Below are positions 43,446-51,948 of a stretch of 64,000 nt of DNA, piece after piece (positions within the stretch are counted from its first letter, which is position 1; each line of letters opens with the position of its first letter). A program made the translations under genes and the position numbers. The notes beneath the pieces are model-generated. The model was not told where the DNA came from. It did not search any database and was given only the letters and a program-made list of their open reading frames with translations. The DNA is taken from positions 124,001 to 188,000 of IMG/VR virus record IMGVR_UViG_3300046507_000667; one strand, written 5' to 3'. The DNA comes from a virus.

Positions 43446-44699
43446 TTAATTAATCTTACCATAGATTGATACAATTCTTCCTACAGAATCATTAGATAGA
43501 CCAAACCATGCTCCGGAACTGATATTCGAAAAGACTGGATCGTTACGAACATCAGTAAAATTAATACTCTGCTTAGAGCCTGCAGAACTATCATTGAATT
43601 GCTGAGTAGTTAATAGACCGACTGAAGTAGCTCCATTAGCAATAACCATACGATCAAATGTGATTCTATATGAAAGATCCATATTAAAATCAAATTGAAC
43701 AGAGGTAGCCACAGTACTTTCTTCAGATGCATCTGGTTGTACTTGATCTTTAGATACAAGAGTAAATAGATTCAGGTTACTAATAGATGCAATAGCTGGA
43801 TGTTTAAATAGAGTTCTTGCTGAAACTCCAGGAGTTCTACCAATTGCAGTACCTGATAGATAATACTCGGTAGTATCGCCCTTATTTGTGTCAGGTAAAG
43901 TATCCATTAGATCAGTCTTTGTATTTGGTACAAATAACTGAAGAATTAGATCAGTATCATCAATTGGAGGCAAATGTGATACGGAAGAGCTTGCAATATT
44001 GCCAATAATAGCTACTCGTACTTTTACTTGAGCACTAGTACTATAAGTAACCTTTGCAAACTTCTGACTATCTAATTCAATTTTAAACGGAACTTGAATT
44101 GGTTCACCAGTATCAATATCAAAAAAGTAAGCTGTTGGCCAAGCCAAGAATTGCATTGAGAAGGAAGTACTTCTTACTCCATCCAAAGCTTCAGTTTCTT
44201 CAAAGATATCATTAAATGTAAATGGAACAGCATCTGACTTTGATACTAGATACCTACCAAGCCTATTTAAATAGGTTACTGCATCATTGGTTTCATCTAG
44301 ATCAGATTTAGTCTTATCTGCTTCTGCCTTTACATCATCAATTTGCCCTTGAAGATTTGCACCAACTCTACCAGCTAAATCATCAATTTCTCGTTGAATG
44401 GTATCAAGTCTATTAAGAATATCTACAATTGATTGATTTGTAGTATCCGAGCTACCTTGCCATTCAGCTAATGCATCTTGAATTTGCTTTAAATTAACTT
44501 TCTCTTGATCTGTAAGATACTTGATAATCTTTGCATATGATGGAACTAGGCCATTGTCAGTAGCAACGTCTGTATTCTCATCGCCATTAGCAACTTGCTT
44601 TAGAATATTTACTGCTTGATTGCCTTTAGAGACAATCGCTTTAATTTGTACTGCATAGTCAATTAGACTAACGATATCGGTACCGTCACCTGTAGCCAT
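43446..44699 (-). CDS. Tail-fibre-like protein sharing N-terminal module with the 27478 product (417 aa)
   Basis: ATG 44699 follows AAAGGGTAAATC. The N-terminal module (about 1-65: IDYAVQIKAIV, ANGDENT, VPSYAKI) matches the start of the 27478 product. A helical region at about 65-155 with heptads (LDTIQREIDDLAGRV) is a likely coiled coil, followed by a beta-rich C-terminal domain. Probable fibre that docks by the shared module. Confidence 0.7.
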   Translation of the reverse strand: MATGDGTDIVSLIDYAVQIKAIVSKGNQAVNILKQVANGDENTDVATDNGLVPSYAKIIKYLTDQEKVNLKQIQDALAEWQGSSDTTNQSIVDILNRLDTIQREIDDLAGRVGANLQGQIDDVKAEADKTKSDLDETNDAVTYLNRLGRYLVSKSDAVPFTFNDIFEETEALDGVRSTSFSMQFLAWPTAYFFDIDTGEPIQVPFKIELDSQKFAKVTYSTSAQVKVRVAIIGNIASSSVSHLPPIDDTDLILQLFVPNTKTDLMDTLPDTNKGDTTEYYLSGTAIGRTPGVSARTLFKHPAIASISNLNLFTLVSKDQVQPDASEESTVATSVQFDFNMDLSYRITFDRMVIANGATSVGLLTTQQFNDSSAGSKQSINFTDVRNDPVFSNISSGAWFGLSNDSVGRIVSIYGKIN

Positions 44700-44709
44700 G
44701 ATTTACCCT

Positions 44710-45444
44710 TTAACTTTTTGGAAGATAGTTATAGAATGCACCTGTACCTTCAGGTAAAGTTACATTCGCAAGATTATACAGTTCATCAGTCCATTCCTCA
44801 GTGAAGTCAAAGATAGCAGCATAAATATCCTTGAATACTGGAGTCCAATTCATTGTAAAGTCATGATACATCGTTACATTAGCAAAGATGTATAGACGAT
44901 CCATACCTGAAGTATCCAGAGTGACATTACTCCAGCTTGAGCTTGGACGTAATGTATCGAATAGTGAGGTAGCTGACCAAGAATCATACTTATAGTCAAA
45001 GGAATCTCTGTCTGTAATAGTACGAGTTCTCTGATATGACAATGAAATGAATTTTTGAATCTTAGCTAAATCTTTAGCTGGAATGTACTTGATATTACTT
45101 AAATTAAACTGTGTAACTGAATAAATCTTATTACAGATCATAAGGATATACCATAGATCTGCATTATTATAGAGTCGTAGAGCTACCAATTCTGGACGAT
45201 ACATTTCTGAAGGATCAACATCAATTGTGTCAATGTATGGCTCAAAATAAAAGAACATATCCTTCAATGTGCATACAGGTTCCTGAATAGTATACTCATC
45301 TTTTTCAAATTCCACTAACACCCTATCAGAAAGATTATATAGCTGTAGCGGATTTGTTTTAGCATTATTAATTGATTCTGTAAACGTAGCATACGCAGAA
45401 GAATCATATTTAGCAAATGAAACATCTGTATTTAAGCTAGCCAT
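44710..45444 (-). CDS. Baseplate wedge protein, T4 gp53-like (244 aa)
   Basis: ATG 45444. The segment RPELVALRLYNNADLWYILMICN (split here as RPELVALRLYNN and ADLWYILMICN, about residues 83-105) matches the pattern of gp53-type wedge proteins, P-E-x-L-A-x-x-hyd-Y-G-N-x-x-L-Y-W-hyd-L-hyd-x-C-N. The C-terminal half is aromatic and acidic with no recognised domain. gp53 joins baseplate wedges to the hub in T4. Call rests on one motif plus context. Confidence 0.6.
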   Translation of the reverse strand: MASLNTDVSFAKYDSSAYATFTESINNAKTNPLQLYNLSDRVLVEFEKDEYTIQEPVCTLKDMFFYFEPYIDTIDVDPSEMYRPELVALRLYNNADLWYILMICNKIYSVTQFNLSNIKYIPAKDLAKIQKFISLSYQRTRTITDRDSFDYKYDSWSATSLFDTLRPSSSWSNVTLDTSGMDRLYIFANVTMYHDFTMNWTPVFKDIYAAIFDFTEEWTDELYNLANVTLPEGTGAFYNYLPKS

Positions 45445-45489
45445 ATATACCTTCTTATAGATGCCATAAATTTAAAAAAAAGAATCGGT

Positions 45490-45664
45490 AAAAAAAAAAA
45501 GATCCCTCCTGCAGAGAGGGATCGAAAAATTCCGCGCTCGGATTAGCTCACAAGTCTGGAATTAAGGAAAACTAGCACAAAGCACTTATCTATATTGCGA
45601 GATATAGATGAGTACTTTATGAGTAACAACCTATAAGGAATATTGCTATTCTCTATAGGTTGTC
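45490..45664 (-). ncRNA. Candidate structured noncoding RNA (about 175 nt)
   Basis: The minus strand carries a conserved promoter box (45680-45671), then four hairpins: a 10-bp stem (45654-45663 with 45626-45635) plus inner 5 bp, an 8-bp stem (45602-45609 with 45588-45595), a 6-bp stem (45558-45563 with 45528-45533), and an intrinsic terminator of 8 bp (45516-45523 with 45501-45508) followed by 11 U. The first hairpin begins at the predicted start of transcription. There is no open frame of note. Not a tRNA by inspection. Confidence 0.65.
45501..45523 (-). terminator. Intrinsic terminator of the candidate RNA
   Basis: Stem GATCCCTC/GAGGGATC followed on the minus strand by eleven T (45500-45490), the strongest intrinsic terminator in the window. 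Confidence 0.9.
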
Positions 45665-45670
45665 ATGAAA

Positions 45671-45680
45671 ATAATATATA
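45671..45680 (-). promoter_or_regulatory. Promoter-like box, ATATATTAT class
   Basis: TATATATTAT on the minus strand, 7 nt before the first hairpin of the candidate RNA and downstream of the 45703 gene. Confidence 0.6.
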
Positions 45681-45702
45681 CCTACCGGGCTATTTGTTAC
45701 GG

Positions 45703-46308
45703 TTATACACAGAACTTCTTTAATTGCTGTTTGAATGCCACTGGATCGAAATAAGTACGTTGTTTATACTTATATGGATAATCATAATTTAAATAATCAT
45801 CGATAAGTTTTTGACTATAACGCTTATAGTCAAAAATATCTTCCAGCCAATGTACACAGTCAATATAAGTGCCCATTCTTAATGTTTGTAATAATGGTGC
45901 AATGACTCTAGAAGCAAGAACACTATACATACGTTCATCTGGAATTCTTAACGAAAAGTCATCCTGAATAGCAATTACAATTGCATCTTGATAGAAAGAG
46001 TCAATATAAAAATTATCAATTAGACTACCAAGCCAAGGACTTCTATAGTTAAGCGGCGCTGCATTAAAAACTTCCCAATCATTCTGAATTTCATTTACAT
46101 AAAAATGAAATGGTACTTGATGAAGCTCTTGATTCTCCCTAAAGTAGTTAAATACTCTACGATAAGCATAATATGGTACATATCCTTCTAACTCTGGAGT
46201 TAGTGGATTAGTACGCAGAGAAAAATTACTAACCTGCGTTATAATAATATGCTTATTCACTCTACGTTTCTCAATTGAACGTAATGGATATAGTTTTGAT
46301 GGACCCAT
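45703..46308 (-). CDS. Unknown protein, probably tail or baseplate (201 aa)
   Basis: ATG 46308 is chosen over an upstream in-frame TTG at 46362 because an ATATTAT-like box (46343-46334) lies between them and would make the upstream part untranscribed. The product is rich in Tyr, Arg, Phe and Asp, soluble. No family recognised. Its location next to the baseplate gene and candidate RNA suggests a structural role. Confidence 0.65.
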   Translation of the reverse strand: MGPSKLYPLRSIEKRRVNKHIIITQVSNFSLRTNPLTPELEGYVPYYAYRRVFNYFRENQELHQVPFHFYVNEIQNDWEVFNAAPLNYRSPWLGSLIDNFYIDSFYQDAIVIAIQDDFSLRIPDERMYSVLASRVIAPLLQTLRMGTYIDCVHWLEDIFDYKRYSQKLIDDYLNYDYPYKYKQRTYFDPVAFKQQLKKFCV

Positions 46309-46333
46309 GAAATTTCTTTGAAGTTTGAGTGGA

Positions 46334-46343
46334 ATAATATCTA
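46334..46343 (-). promoter_or_regulatory. Weak promoter-like box
   Basis: TAGATATTAT on the minus strand, about 25 nt before ATG 46308; one or two mismatches from the window's common box. Confidence 0.35.
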
Positions 46344-46400
46344 TTTGTTGAAAAGAATGCAAAACATGAAATTAATTAAAACTGATTAGGAAAGTATTAC

Positions 46401-47285
46401 ATGTTTTTATATCTTTCAGCTATATTACTCTTCTTATCAGGAGGATTGATTACACTTGTATCGATATTTTTCTCGATTCATGGTTTTCTTTCATTTGTAC
46501 CTGATCCGAATCTTTATTATGGTATTCTTGGTTTGGGTATTGGTTTTGAGATTGCAAAAGTAACAGTCTCTACATTCCTTTTCCATGCTTGGAATGATAA
46601 GGGATTTCCTTGGTTTATTAAAAGTTATATGCTGGTAGCTGTAGTATCACTCATTGCGTTTAGTAGTATTTTTACATTCGTTCACTTGAATTCTTCGATA
46701 TCAGGTGTAAGCGCAGATACTACATTGAATGATACTAAAGTTACACAACTACAGGAAAGAAATAAGACTATTCAAGCAGAAATTGATTCTCTTAATCAAC
46801 AGGTAGCAGCTATTCCTAGTAATATGAATAGTGCTAGAATGCGATTAATGGATAAGATTACTCCTAGAAAAGATAAACTTTCTAAAGAATTGGAAGACAA
46901 TAGTAAAACTATCTCTGAAGTACAGGTTCAAACTGTAAAAGACGATAAATTTGTATTCTTAACTAGTATCAGCAATATGACTGGTATGAGTCGAGAAAGT
47001 ATCGTTGTCAAGGTAATTTTATTTATTGTACTATCAATTGATCCTTTAGCAATCAGTCTTTTTCTTGCAGCGTCATTTATTCTATCTAAGCTTAAGCCTA
47101 AAATAGAAGAAATAAAGCCTATTGAGAAGATTGTATCAGAAGTAATTACTCCAATTAAAGAACCAGAGCCTATTATTGATCCAATAGTAGAAACTCTACC
47201 AGTACAAGAATTTGAAGAAGAACTTCCAATTGAGAAGCCTTTGAATAGTCGAATGGTGAAAATGATCAAAAAACAGAAAGATTAA
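46401..47285 (+). CDS. Four-helix membrane protein with coiled-coil loop (294 aa)
   Basis: ATG 46401 follows TAGGAAAG. Hydrophobic helices at about residues 2-30, 38-62 and 72-96 are followed by a periplasm- or cytoplasm-facing heptad-rich segment (about 112-175, QERNKTIQAEIDSLNQQ region), a fourth helix (about 203-230) and a Pro/Glu/Ile-rich tail. The layout resembles DUF4407-type membrane proteins in general shape. No holin or spanin motif is evident. Sole plus-strand gene between minus-strand blocks. Confidence 0.7.
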   Translation: MFLYLSAILLFLSGGLITLVSIFFSIHGFLSFVPDPNLYYGILGLGIGFEIAKVTVSTFLFHAWNDKGFPWFIKSYMLVAVVSLIAFSSIFTFVHLNSSISGVSADTTLNDTKVTQLQERNKTIQAEIDSLNQQVAAIPSNMNSARMRLMDKITPRKDKLSKELEDNSKTISEVQVQTVKDDKFVFLTSISNMTGMSRESIVVKVILFIVLSIDPLAISLFLAASFILSKLKPKIEEIKPIEKIVSEVITPIKEPEPIIDPIVETLPVQEFEEELPIEKPLNSRMVKMIKKQKD

Positions 47286-47291
47286 AAGACT

Positions 47292-47319
47292 CCCTATACC
47301 CTCGAAAGAAGGTATAGGG
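47292..47319. terminator. Bidirectional terminator hairpin, CCCTATACC class
   Basis: Perfect stem CCCTATACC/GGTATAGGG between the convergent membrane-protein gene and the 47325 gene; followed by TTTCTTTATAA on the plus strand. Confidence 0.85.
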
Positions 47320-47324
47320 TTTCT

Positions 47325-47735
47325 TTATAATTCAAGATTAGTACGAATGCTATAAAATCCACTAGCAATATAACGTTTCCATAAGTTTTCTAAAAACTTT
47401 TCAAATTCTTCCACGTTACCAGTATCTGGTAATTTTGTAATTTTCTCCATTACTTCATAACCAAAAGCAATACTAGATCTATTCCTTCGTAGGTCTAATT
47501 CAATAGATCTATCGCCATATCTAAATATGATATGATGTACTTCCGCTACATTACCACCATTATGTCTATTGTATATAAATTCAATCTTTTGAGGAATTCC
47601 TAAAAGACTAGTGTATGCTCTAAGTTCTTTAAACTTCAGCGATTTCGTTATTGGTGGTACAGTTGTAGAGGATTTCAAATCCTTTTGTTCCTTGTAAATA
47701 GGAAACATCGGAGAAATCTCGAAGGAATTGCTCAT
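47325..47735 (-). CDS. Small paralogue 3 of a tandem family, start uncertain
   Basis: The frame is open from 47807, but its first part overlaps the 47629 gene. Candidate starts are ATG 47735 (weak AGGTA site) and TTG 47678 behind AAGGAACAAAAGG, which would give a size matching its paralogues. The product shares RYGD and a final F-x-K-F-L-x-x-L helix with the next two genes. Function unknown. Confidence 0.55.
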   Translation of the reverse strand: MSNSFEISPMFPIYKEQKDLKSSTTVPPITKSLKFKELRAYTSLLGIPQKIEFIYNRHNGGNVAEVHHIIFRYGDRSIELDLRRNRSSIAFGYEVMEKITKLPDTGNVEEFEKFLENLWKRYIASGFYSIRTNLEL

Positions 47736-48003
47736 AATCGTGTTGTACCTTAGGCATCCAAGTAGTTTCTTCTGAAAAGACAATCTCAGTATACATATTA
47801 TCACCATAGCAAAATCTTACAGCTGCTATAGATATAATATCTCCCATATGTCTAATATCTCTTTTACCATGAATAAAATCTATGGATTCAGGCGGCATTA
47901 ATATTAGATAATTAAGTAACTGAGCTATCTCAGGATCTAATGGCATGCTTACATCTCCATCAAAATCTATACCTAAAAGATAACCACCACTAGCAGTCAT
48001 CAT
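47629..48003 (-). CDS. Small paralogue 2 of a tandem family (124 aa)
   Basis: ATG 48003, or the next codon's ATG 48000, follows the upstream stop by 3 nt. It shares LLNYLILMPPES with LINFVKLCPPTE of the 48007 product, then an R-F-x-YGD beta segment and a final acidic helix (F-L-R-D). It overlaps the downstream paralogue in another frame by at least 50 nt. Function unknown. Confidence 0.65.
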   Translation of the reverse strand: MMTASGGYLLGIDFDGDVSMPLDPEIAQLLNYLILMPPESIDFIHGKRDIRHMGDIISIAAVRFCYGDNMYTEIVFSEETTWMPKVQHDYEQFLRDFSDVSYLQGTKGFEILYNCTTNNEIAEV

Positions 48004-48006
48004 TAC

Positions 48007-48306
48007 TTAGACTAACCCATTGAACATAATGGTTCCAGAAATATTATCAAATTCTAAATATTGGTCTATACTTAGTAGAAATTTAACAAGATCGTCTTCA
48101 CTCTCATATCTAGCAAATGGTCTACCTGTAAAATGAATCAAGATATATTCTTCACCATAATACAATCTAATCATGGTAAGAAATCGTTCGCCTTTAACAC
48201 TAACAGAATTTTTATGGTCTTTATCTACGGATTCTCTAACTTCAGTAGGAGGACAGAGCTTTACAAAATTGATGAGTTTTTGAATATCTTTTCTTTCAAT
48301 AGACAT
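48007..48306 (-). CDS. Small paralogue 1 of a tandem family (99 aa)
   Basis: ATG 48306 has GGGGAT at about 8 nt, which is the descending arm of the hairpin at 48315-48339, so the ribosome site may be partly sequestered. LINFVKLCPPTE, RLYYGEEY and a final helix are shared with the next two genes. Function unknown. Confidence 0.65.
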   Translation of the reverse strand: MSIERKDIQKLINFVKLCPPTEVRESVDKDHKNSVSVKGERFLTMIRLYYGEEYILIHFTGRPFARYESEDDLVKFLLSIDQYLEFDNISGTIMFNGLV

Positions 48307-48314
48307 AGATTAAT

Positions 48315-48339
48315 CCCCATACCTTATTAGGGTATGGGG
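48315..48339. terminator. Terminator hairpin, CCCCATACC variant
   Basis: Stem CCCCATACC/GGTATGGGG downstream of the helicase gene on the minus strand; its 3' arm doubles as the likely ribosome site of the next gene. Confidence 0.8.
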
Positions 48340-48346
48340 AATTTAA

Positions 48347-49318
48347 TTATTCTTCTTCGCCGATTTCATCAGCTAGATTAATAGTCTTTACTCGGTTACG
48401 TGGTGCTGCAGATGGTTTCTTTTTAATTCCACCACCATTAATATAACCCTGTGAATCTTCATTCAATTCATCTTCTTCATCCTGATCTTCCATCACGAAT
48501 GAGCCAAGGGTATCAGCAATCTTATCTACAGATGCTGACTCTTTTAATTCATAATCTTCAACTAGACGCATACCATTATCAGGCTCAAATGGATGTGCAA
48601 AATAACCCGCTGTAATACGAGTTTGATTCTTATCTGCACGATTCTTTAAGTCTTTAAAAGTAAGCCACATACTCTTTGTACTTACAGCATATTCCCGATT
48701 AATACCGGCAACAAAGTCTGCATTTTCAAGAAGCATATTGGATTCAGAAATCATAGCTTGAGTAATTTTATTACCCACGTCCATTTTCTTTTTACCGTCT
48801 GCTGATGTCTCTTCAAGAACACGATAAGCTTCACGGTTAAGCTGATTAGCTGTAATCACTGGAATCTTACGTGCTTTCGAAAGAGTACTAAATTCATTAA
48901 TAGCTTCACCAATATCAATACGTAGATCACCTGTAGGAAAATCTGGCTTAATACGTTTAATATAGTCATGAATAATAATCTTTACTTCTACATTTTCTTC
49001 AGATTCAACTTCATTGATAATACCTTCAATATCACCAGTGGAAATTGAATTCTTTGGACGGTATTTAATCTGTAAGTCCCAACGTCCATCCCGTAGCTTT
49101 TCCCTTACCATATTGGCAAGGATTTCATTAGTACCTAGTGCTTTACCATCATCATTCAGCCCTTTAACATATGAAATGGTACGTTCAAGGGTTTCATGAT
49201 TATCATTTTCTTGTGATAGATATAAAACACAGGGTCTTTTTGATCTATCATTGCATACAATATCATCATTATATTTACAAGCCCAAAATGCTACATTAAG
49301 CAATAGGCCGGATTTCCC
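48347..49318 (-). CDS. DnaB-like replicative helicase, exon 2
   Basis: Begins with GGGAAATCC (GKS) at 49318, completing Walker A as GTSSGKS when joined to exon 1. It then carries LYLSQEND, a Walker-B-like VKIIIHDYI followed by KRIKPD, and TANQLNREA, the usual DnaB-family order (H1a to H4). Ends in an acidic tail. The exon adds 323 residues, giving about 564 in total, in the size range of phage gp41-like helicases. An in-frame TTG at 49303 can mislead gene callers. Confidence 0.85.
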   Translation of the reverse strand, partial: GKSGLLLNVAFWACKYNDDIVCNDRSKRPCVLYLSQENDNHETLERTISYVKGLNDDGKALGTNEILANMVREKLRDGRWDLQIKYRPKNSISTGDIEGIINEVESEENVEVKIIIHDYIKRIKPDFPTGDLRIDIGEAINEFSTLSKARKIPVITANQLNREAYRVLEETSADGKKKMDVGNKITQAMISESNMLLENADFVAGINREYAVSTKSMWLTFKDLKNRADKNQTRITAGYFAHPFEPDNGMRLVEDYELKESASVDKIADTLGSFVMEDQDEEDELNEDSQGYINGGGIKKKPSAAPRNRVKTINLADEIGEEE

Positions 49319-50486
49319 ATTTATGTTATCGGTGATCGTTAATCACCTTCTTATGTTTTCACATAAGATCAGACTATATCTTATTGAGAAATAAAATATT
49401 TCTCAATATCTATATTTCCAGAATCACTTGATTCCGTACTCTCACTATGGAGATAGTCGTTGAACATTATTTCTAATAATCTGCCAAGATTATCGAATTC
49501 CCAATAGGGAATTCTAACTAAACCAATTCCGTTATCAATACAAAATTTATTCTTATATTGATCAATTTCCTGCCTTTTTATAAATTCGACCTTATGCTTT
49601 TCTAAATTTAAAAATGCTTCATAATGAAAGCGACCATCATACTCAATAAAGAAATAGCCTTCAGGTAAATCTATTTTAAAATCATATTTAATAAATTTAC
49701 TACGTGTATTTGGTGGATTATACTGTTCTGAAAAACTAATATTATGCTTAGTTAACCATTGTCGTATAAATTCTTCACCTTTAGAAGATATGCAATTTGG
49801 ACAGCGATTTCCCTTCACAATAAAGTTATTTGGTCTCATAGTAAAAATAGTATTACATTCTTTATGAATGAATTTCTTTTTATCATGAGTATTAGTATAT
49901 TCATCTATAAATTCATACTCATTATTAGTAATAGTACTAATTTGAGATTTAAATTCATCAGTAGAATACCTATAACTTCTATGTGAACATTTAGGACATC
50001 TAGTACCACCACCTAAAAAACCTTTTGGTGTAACTTCAAATTCATTCCCACAAATATGACGTAAAATTACTTTTTCATTATAATTTGTATAATTACTTAA
50101 GCATATATAGCTATTTATATGAGATATTTTTTCTTCAAAAGATTCTTTAGTAACTTTCATAAATCCAGCACAAAAAGGGCATCTAGTACCTTTTCGTTTA
50201 CTTGATCCTCTGAAGTCACCACGTTTAGCACTAAAAGTTCTTTTACAAACTTCATGTCTAAATTCAATAGGTGTATGATACTTTTTATATTCGGATAGCA
50301 CCGTATATTCATCGCCAACCAAATCACGAACTTCTAAGAGAAATTCTTTGTGAGTTGTTTGTCGTGGCATACATATCCCTTAAAATTTCTTGGCAGAGAT
50401 GAAATAATGCTGCTGATTGCCCTCGTCTTAATACGTTAGGGGTTTCCAGCAATTAATAGATTTTATAGTGAACTGAAAGTTAATCC
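49319..50486 (-). other. Group I intron in the helicase gene (about 1,168 nt)
   Basis: Interrupts Walker A between GTSS and GKS. Group I hallmarks on the minus strand: AATTGCTGGAAAC (50454-50442), AATCAGCAGC (50418-50409), the P7 5' strand GTTCAACGACTAT (49465-49453), a P8-like 10-bp hairpin (49406-49384), and P7 3' strand GATATAGTC (49380-49372). GG occurs at both splice borders, so the junction could be shifted by one or two bases; translation fixes the joined codons as AGT GGG AAA. Confidence 0.85.
49381..50370 (-). CDS. EDxHD-type homing endonuclease in the helicase intron (329 aa)
   Basis: ATG 50370 follows AAGGGATAT. Three consecutive zinc-finger-like repeats of about 65 residues, each ending in a CP-x-C or C-x-H-x-C type cluster (RCPFC, RCPKC, RCPNC), precede a Vsr-like nuclease domain with IEYDGRFHYE at about residue 242, the EDxHD signature of the I-Bth0305I family. 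The last 24 or so codons, from MFNDYLHS on, are encoded by the intron core (P7, P8), so the ORF ends just at P7 3'. Likely mobilises the intron. Confidence 0.85.
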   Translation of the reverse strand: MPRQTTHKEFLLEVRDLVGDEYTVLSEYKKYHTPIEFRHEVCKRTFSAKRGDFRGSSKRKGTRCPFCAGFMKVTKESFEEKISHINSYICLSNYTNYNEKVILRHICGNEFEVTPKGFLGGGTRCPKCSHRSYRYSTDEFKSQISTITNNEYEFIDEYTNTHDKKKFIHKECNTIFTMRPNNFIVKGNRCPNCISSKGEEFIRQWLTKHNISFSEQYNPPNTRSKFIKYDFKIDLPEGYFFIEYDGRFHYEAFLNLEKHKVEFIKRQEIDQYKNKFCIDNGIGLVRIPYWEFDNLGRLLEIMFNDYLHSESTESSDSGNIDIEKYFISQ

Positions 50487-51209
50487 ACTTGAAGTGCCAC
50501 AAAACACATAGCAACGACCCGGTTGAAAACCACCATTAAGCATCTTATTTAGGCGCTTAATACCTGTCTTAATATAACGCTTTGAGTCATTCATATTACG
50601 TCGAACACCATCCAATGCATGAATAAAAGCATCATTGGAAAAACTCATATCTGGAATTGATAGAGAGGTGGTTGACTTAGAGATAATAGTACGATTAAGA
50701 CGTTTACACGCAGCACTCATTAGATTCACACCTTCTTGGAATGAATCAACTTCGTGATTTTCGAATGCTGAGATTGCTTCTTTTACTTCTTGAACCATTG
50801 GCATTGCTGTTACATAGTTCAGTCGAGAAATAATCTCATTTTCAATGAATACTGCTTTATTTGAATCAAATGGTTCATTTTCTAGTAATTCGCTAAGATC
50901 ATCTGTTAATTGATCATAGTCTTCTTTATTCTTTGGTGATTCAAGTAATGCTGTACAAATTAAACTTGTATCATCAATATTTTCATCAATTGCAATCTTT
51001 AAGAAATCACGAGCAAATCTATAATGTAATTCAATATCCGCATCTTCAAGGTAGATCTTTGTGTCTACTGTAAAAAAGAATAAATCGAGCTTGGTAAGGA
51101 AGATCCGACTTCTATACTCAGATAGAAGATACATACACAATTGCTCAAATAGATACTGAGGCATTGTAACTGTCGGCTTTGCCTTAGATGAAACTTTTCT
51201 TTTTTTCAT
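50487..51209 (-). CDS. DnaB-like replicative helicase, exon 1
   Basis: ATG 51209 follows AGGTACTAC. Encodes 241 residues: a basic N-terminus, a helical N-terminal domain and linker, then GIKRLNKMLNGGFQPGRCYVF and CGTSS, where the frame is cut by the intron; unspliced translation adds six residues and stops. With exon 2 this makes the RecA-like ATPase that would unwind DNA at the replication fork with a primase. The 5' leader carries a long hairpin at 51249-51291. Confidence 0.85.
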
Positions 51210-51248
51210 TCAAGTAGTACCTATTAAAATATTTATTAATTCTGTCAC

Positions 51249-51291
51249 ATACGAATATTCTTTCAAACTTCAAGAAAAAAAGTATTCGTAT
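51249..51291. repeat. Hairpin in helicase leader
   Basis: ATACGAATA/TATTCGTAT arms, with inner T-rich/A-rich pairing, form a long stem 40-82 nt before the helicase start. Possible operator, leader structure or promoter-proximal attenuator. Confidence 0.55.
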
Positions 51292-51333
51292 AAGTACATA
51301 TTACAAATATCGTCCTTTAGTATTTCTTTGTTG

Positions 51334-51369
51334 GTAGAGTGTGAAATTTCCCGTTATTCCACACTCTAC
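51334..51369. terminator. Terminator hairpin
   Basis: Perfect 10-bp stem GTAGAGTGTG/CACACTCTAC downstream of the minus gene 51395-51880. Confidence 0.75.
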
Positions 51370-51394
51370 TTCTTATTTACTATAGAACGCTATT

Positions 51395-51880
51395 TCAGAT
51401 AAGAGCTTTACGCATGATAAAGTTCAGATCTTCATCGCTTGCAGTATCAATAATATCTGCATGCTTACCATTAGTAATCTTATTAATAAAAGCACGAAGA
51501 CGATCTGCTGTAGCAATGGTCAAAGTGACAGGCTTAAAAGTTTCTTCTTTAACTTCAGTAACTACTTTAGCCTTCTTTGCTAGCTTCTTTTCTTTATGAT
51601 GGACACCATTGGAATGATCAAACTTTTCTTGATCAAAACGAATATTCTTAACTTCATTAAACCAGTATTCACCTTTACCATTATCACTAGCCATATTAGC
51701 ACGAACTAGATGACGAAGAATACGAATTACATTTGGTTTTGAAGTATTATGCTGACCATCAGCAATCTTCTTATCATGACGAATTTCATTGTACACTTCA
51801 TGTACAGAAACTGATTCATTCGAACGAAGAATTTTAACGATTGCTTCAGCAATATTGATAGTTTGTTGGGTCGATGCCAT
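51395..51880 (-). CDS. Winged-helix-like DNA-binding protein (161 aa)
   Basis: ATG 51880 follows AAGGTATTATC. Residues about 8-75 have a helix-turn-helix pattern with a wing: SVHEVYNEIRHD, then KPNVIRILRHLVRANMASDNGKGEYWF. A basic linker (KKLAKKAK) and a small C-terminal helical domain follow. It could be a transcription regulator or replication accessory; the location between helicase and SbcD-like nuclease does not decide this. Confidence 0.6.
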   Translation of the reverse strand: MASTQQTINIAEAIVKILRSNESVSVHEVYNEIRHDKKIADGQHNTSKPNVIRILRHLVRANMASDNGKGEYWFNEVKNIRFDQEKFDHSNGVHHKEKKLAKKAKVVTEVKEETFKPVTLTIATADRLRAFINKITNGKHADIIDTASDEDLNFIMRKALI

Positions 51881-51915
51881 GATAATACCTTTCTTTATTA
51901 AATTAGAATAAGAAT

Positions 51916-51943
51916 ACCACTACCTAATTTCTCAGGTAGTGGT
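51916..51943. terminator. Terminator hairpin
   Basis: Perfect 10-bp stem ACCACTACCT/AGGTAGTGGT downstream of the SbcD-like gene. Confidence 0.8.
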
Positions 51944-51948
51944 TTCAT

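Noticed and set aside
49319-50486. Frameshift or pseudogene explanation for the split helicase
   Set aside because: Group I core motifs, a homing endonuclease and exact restoration of Walker A after excision support an intron instead.
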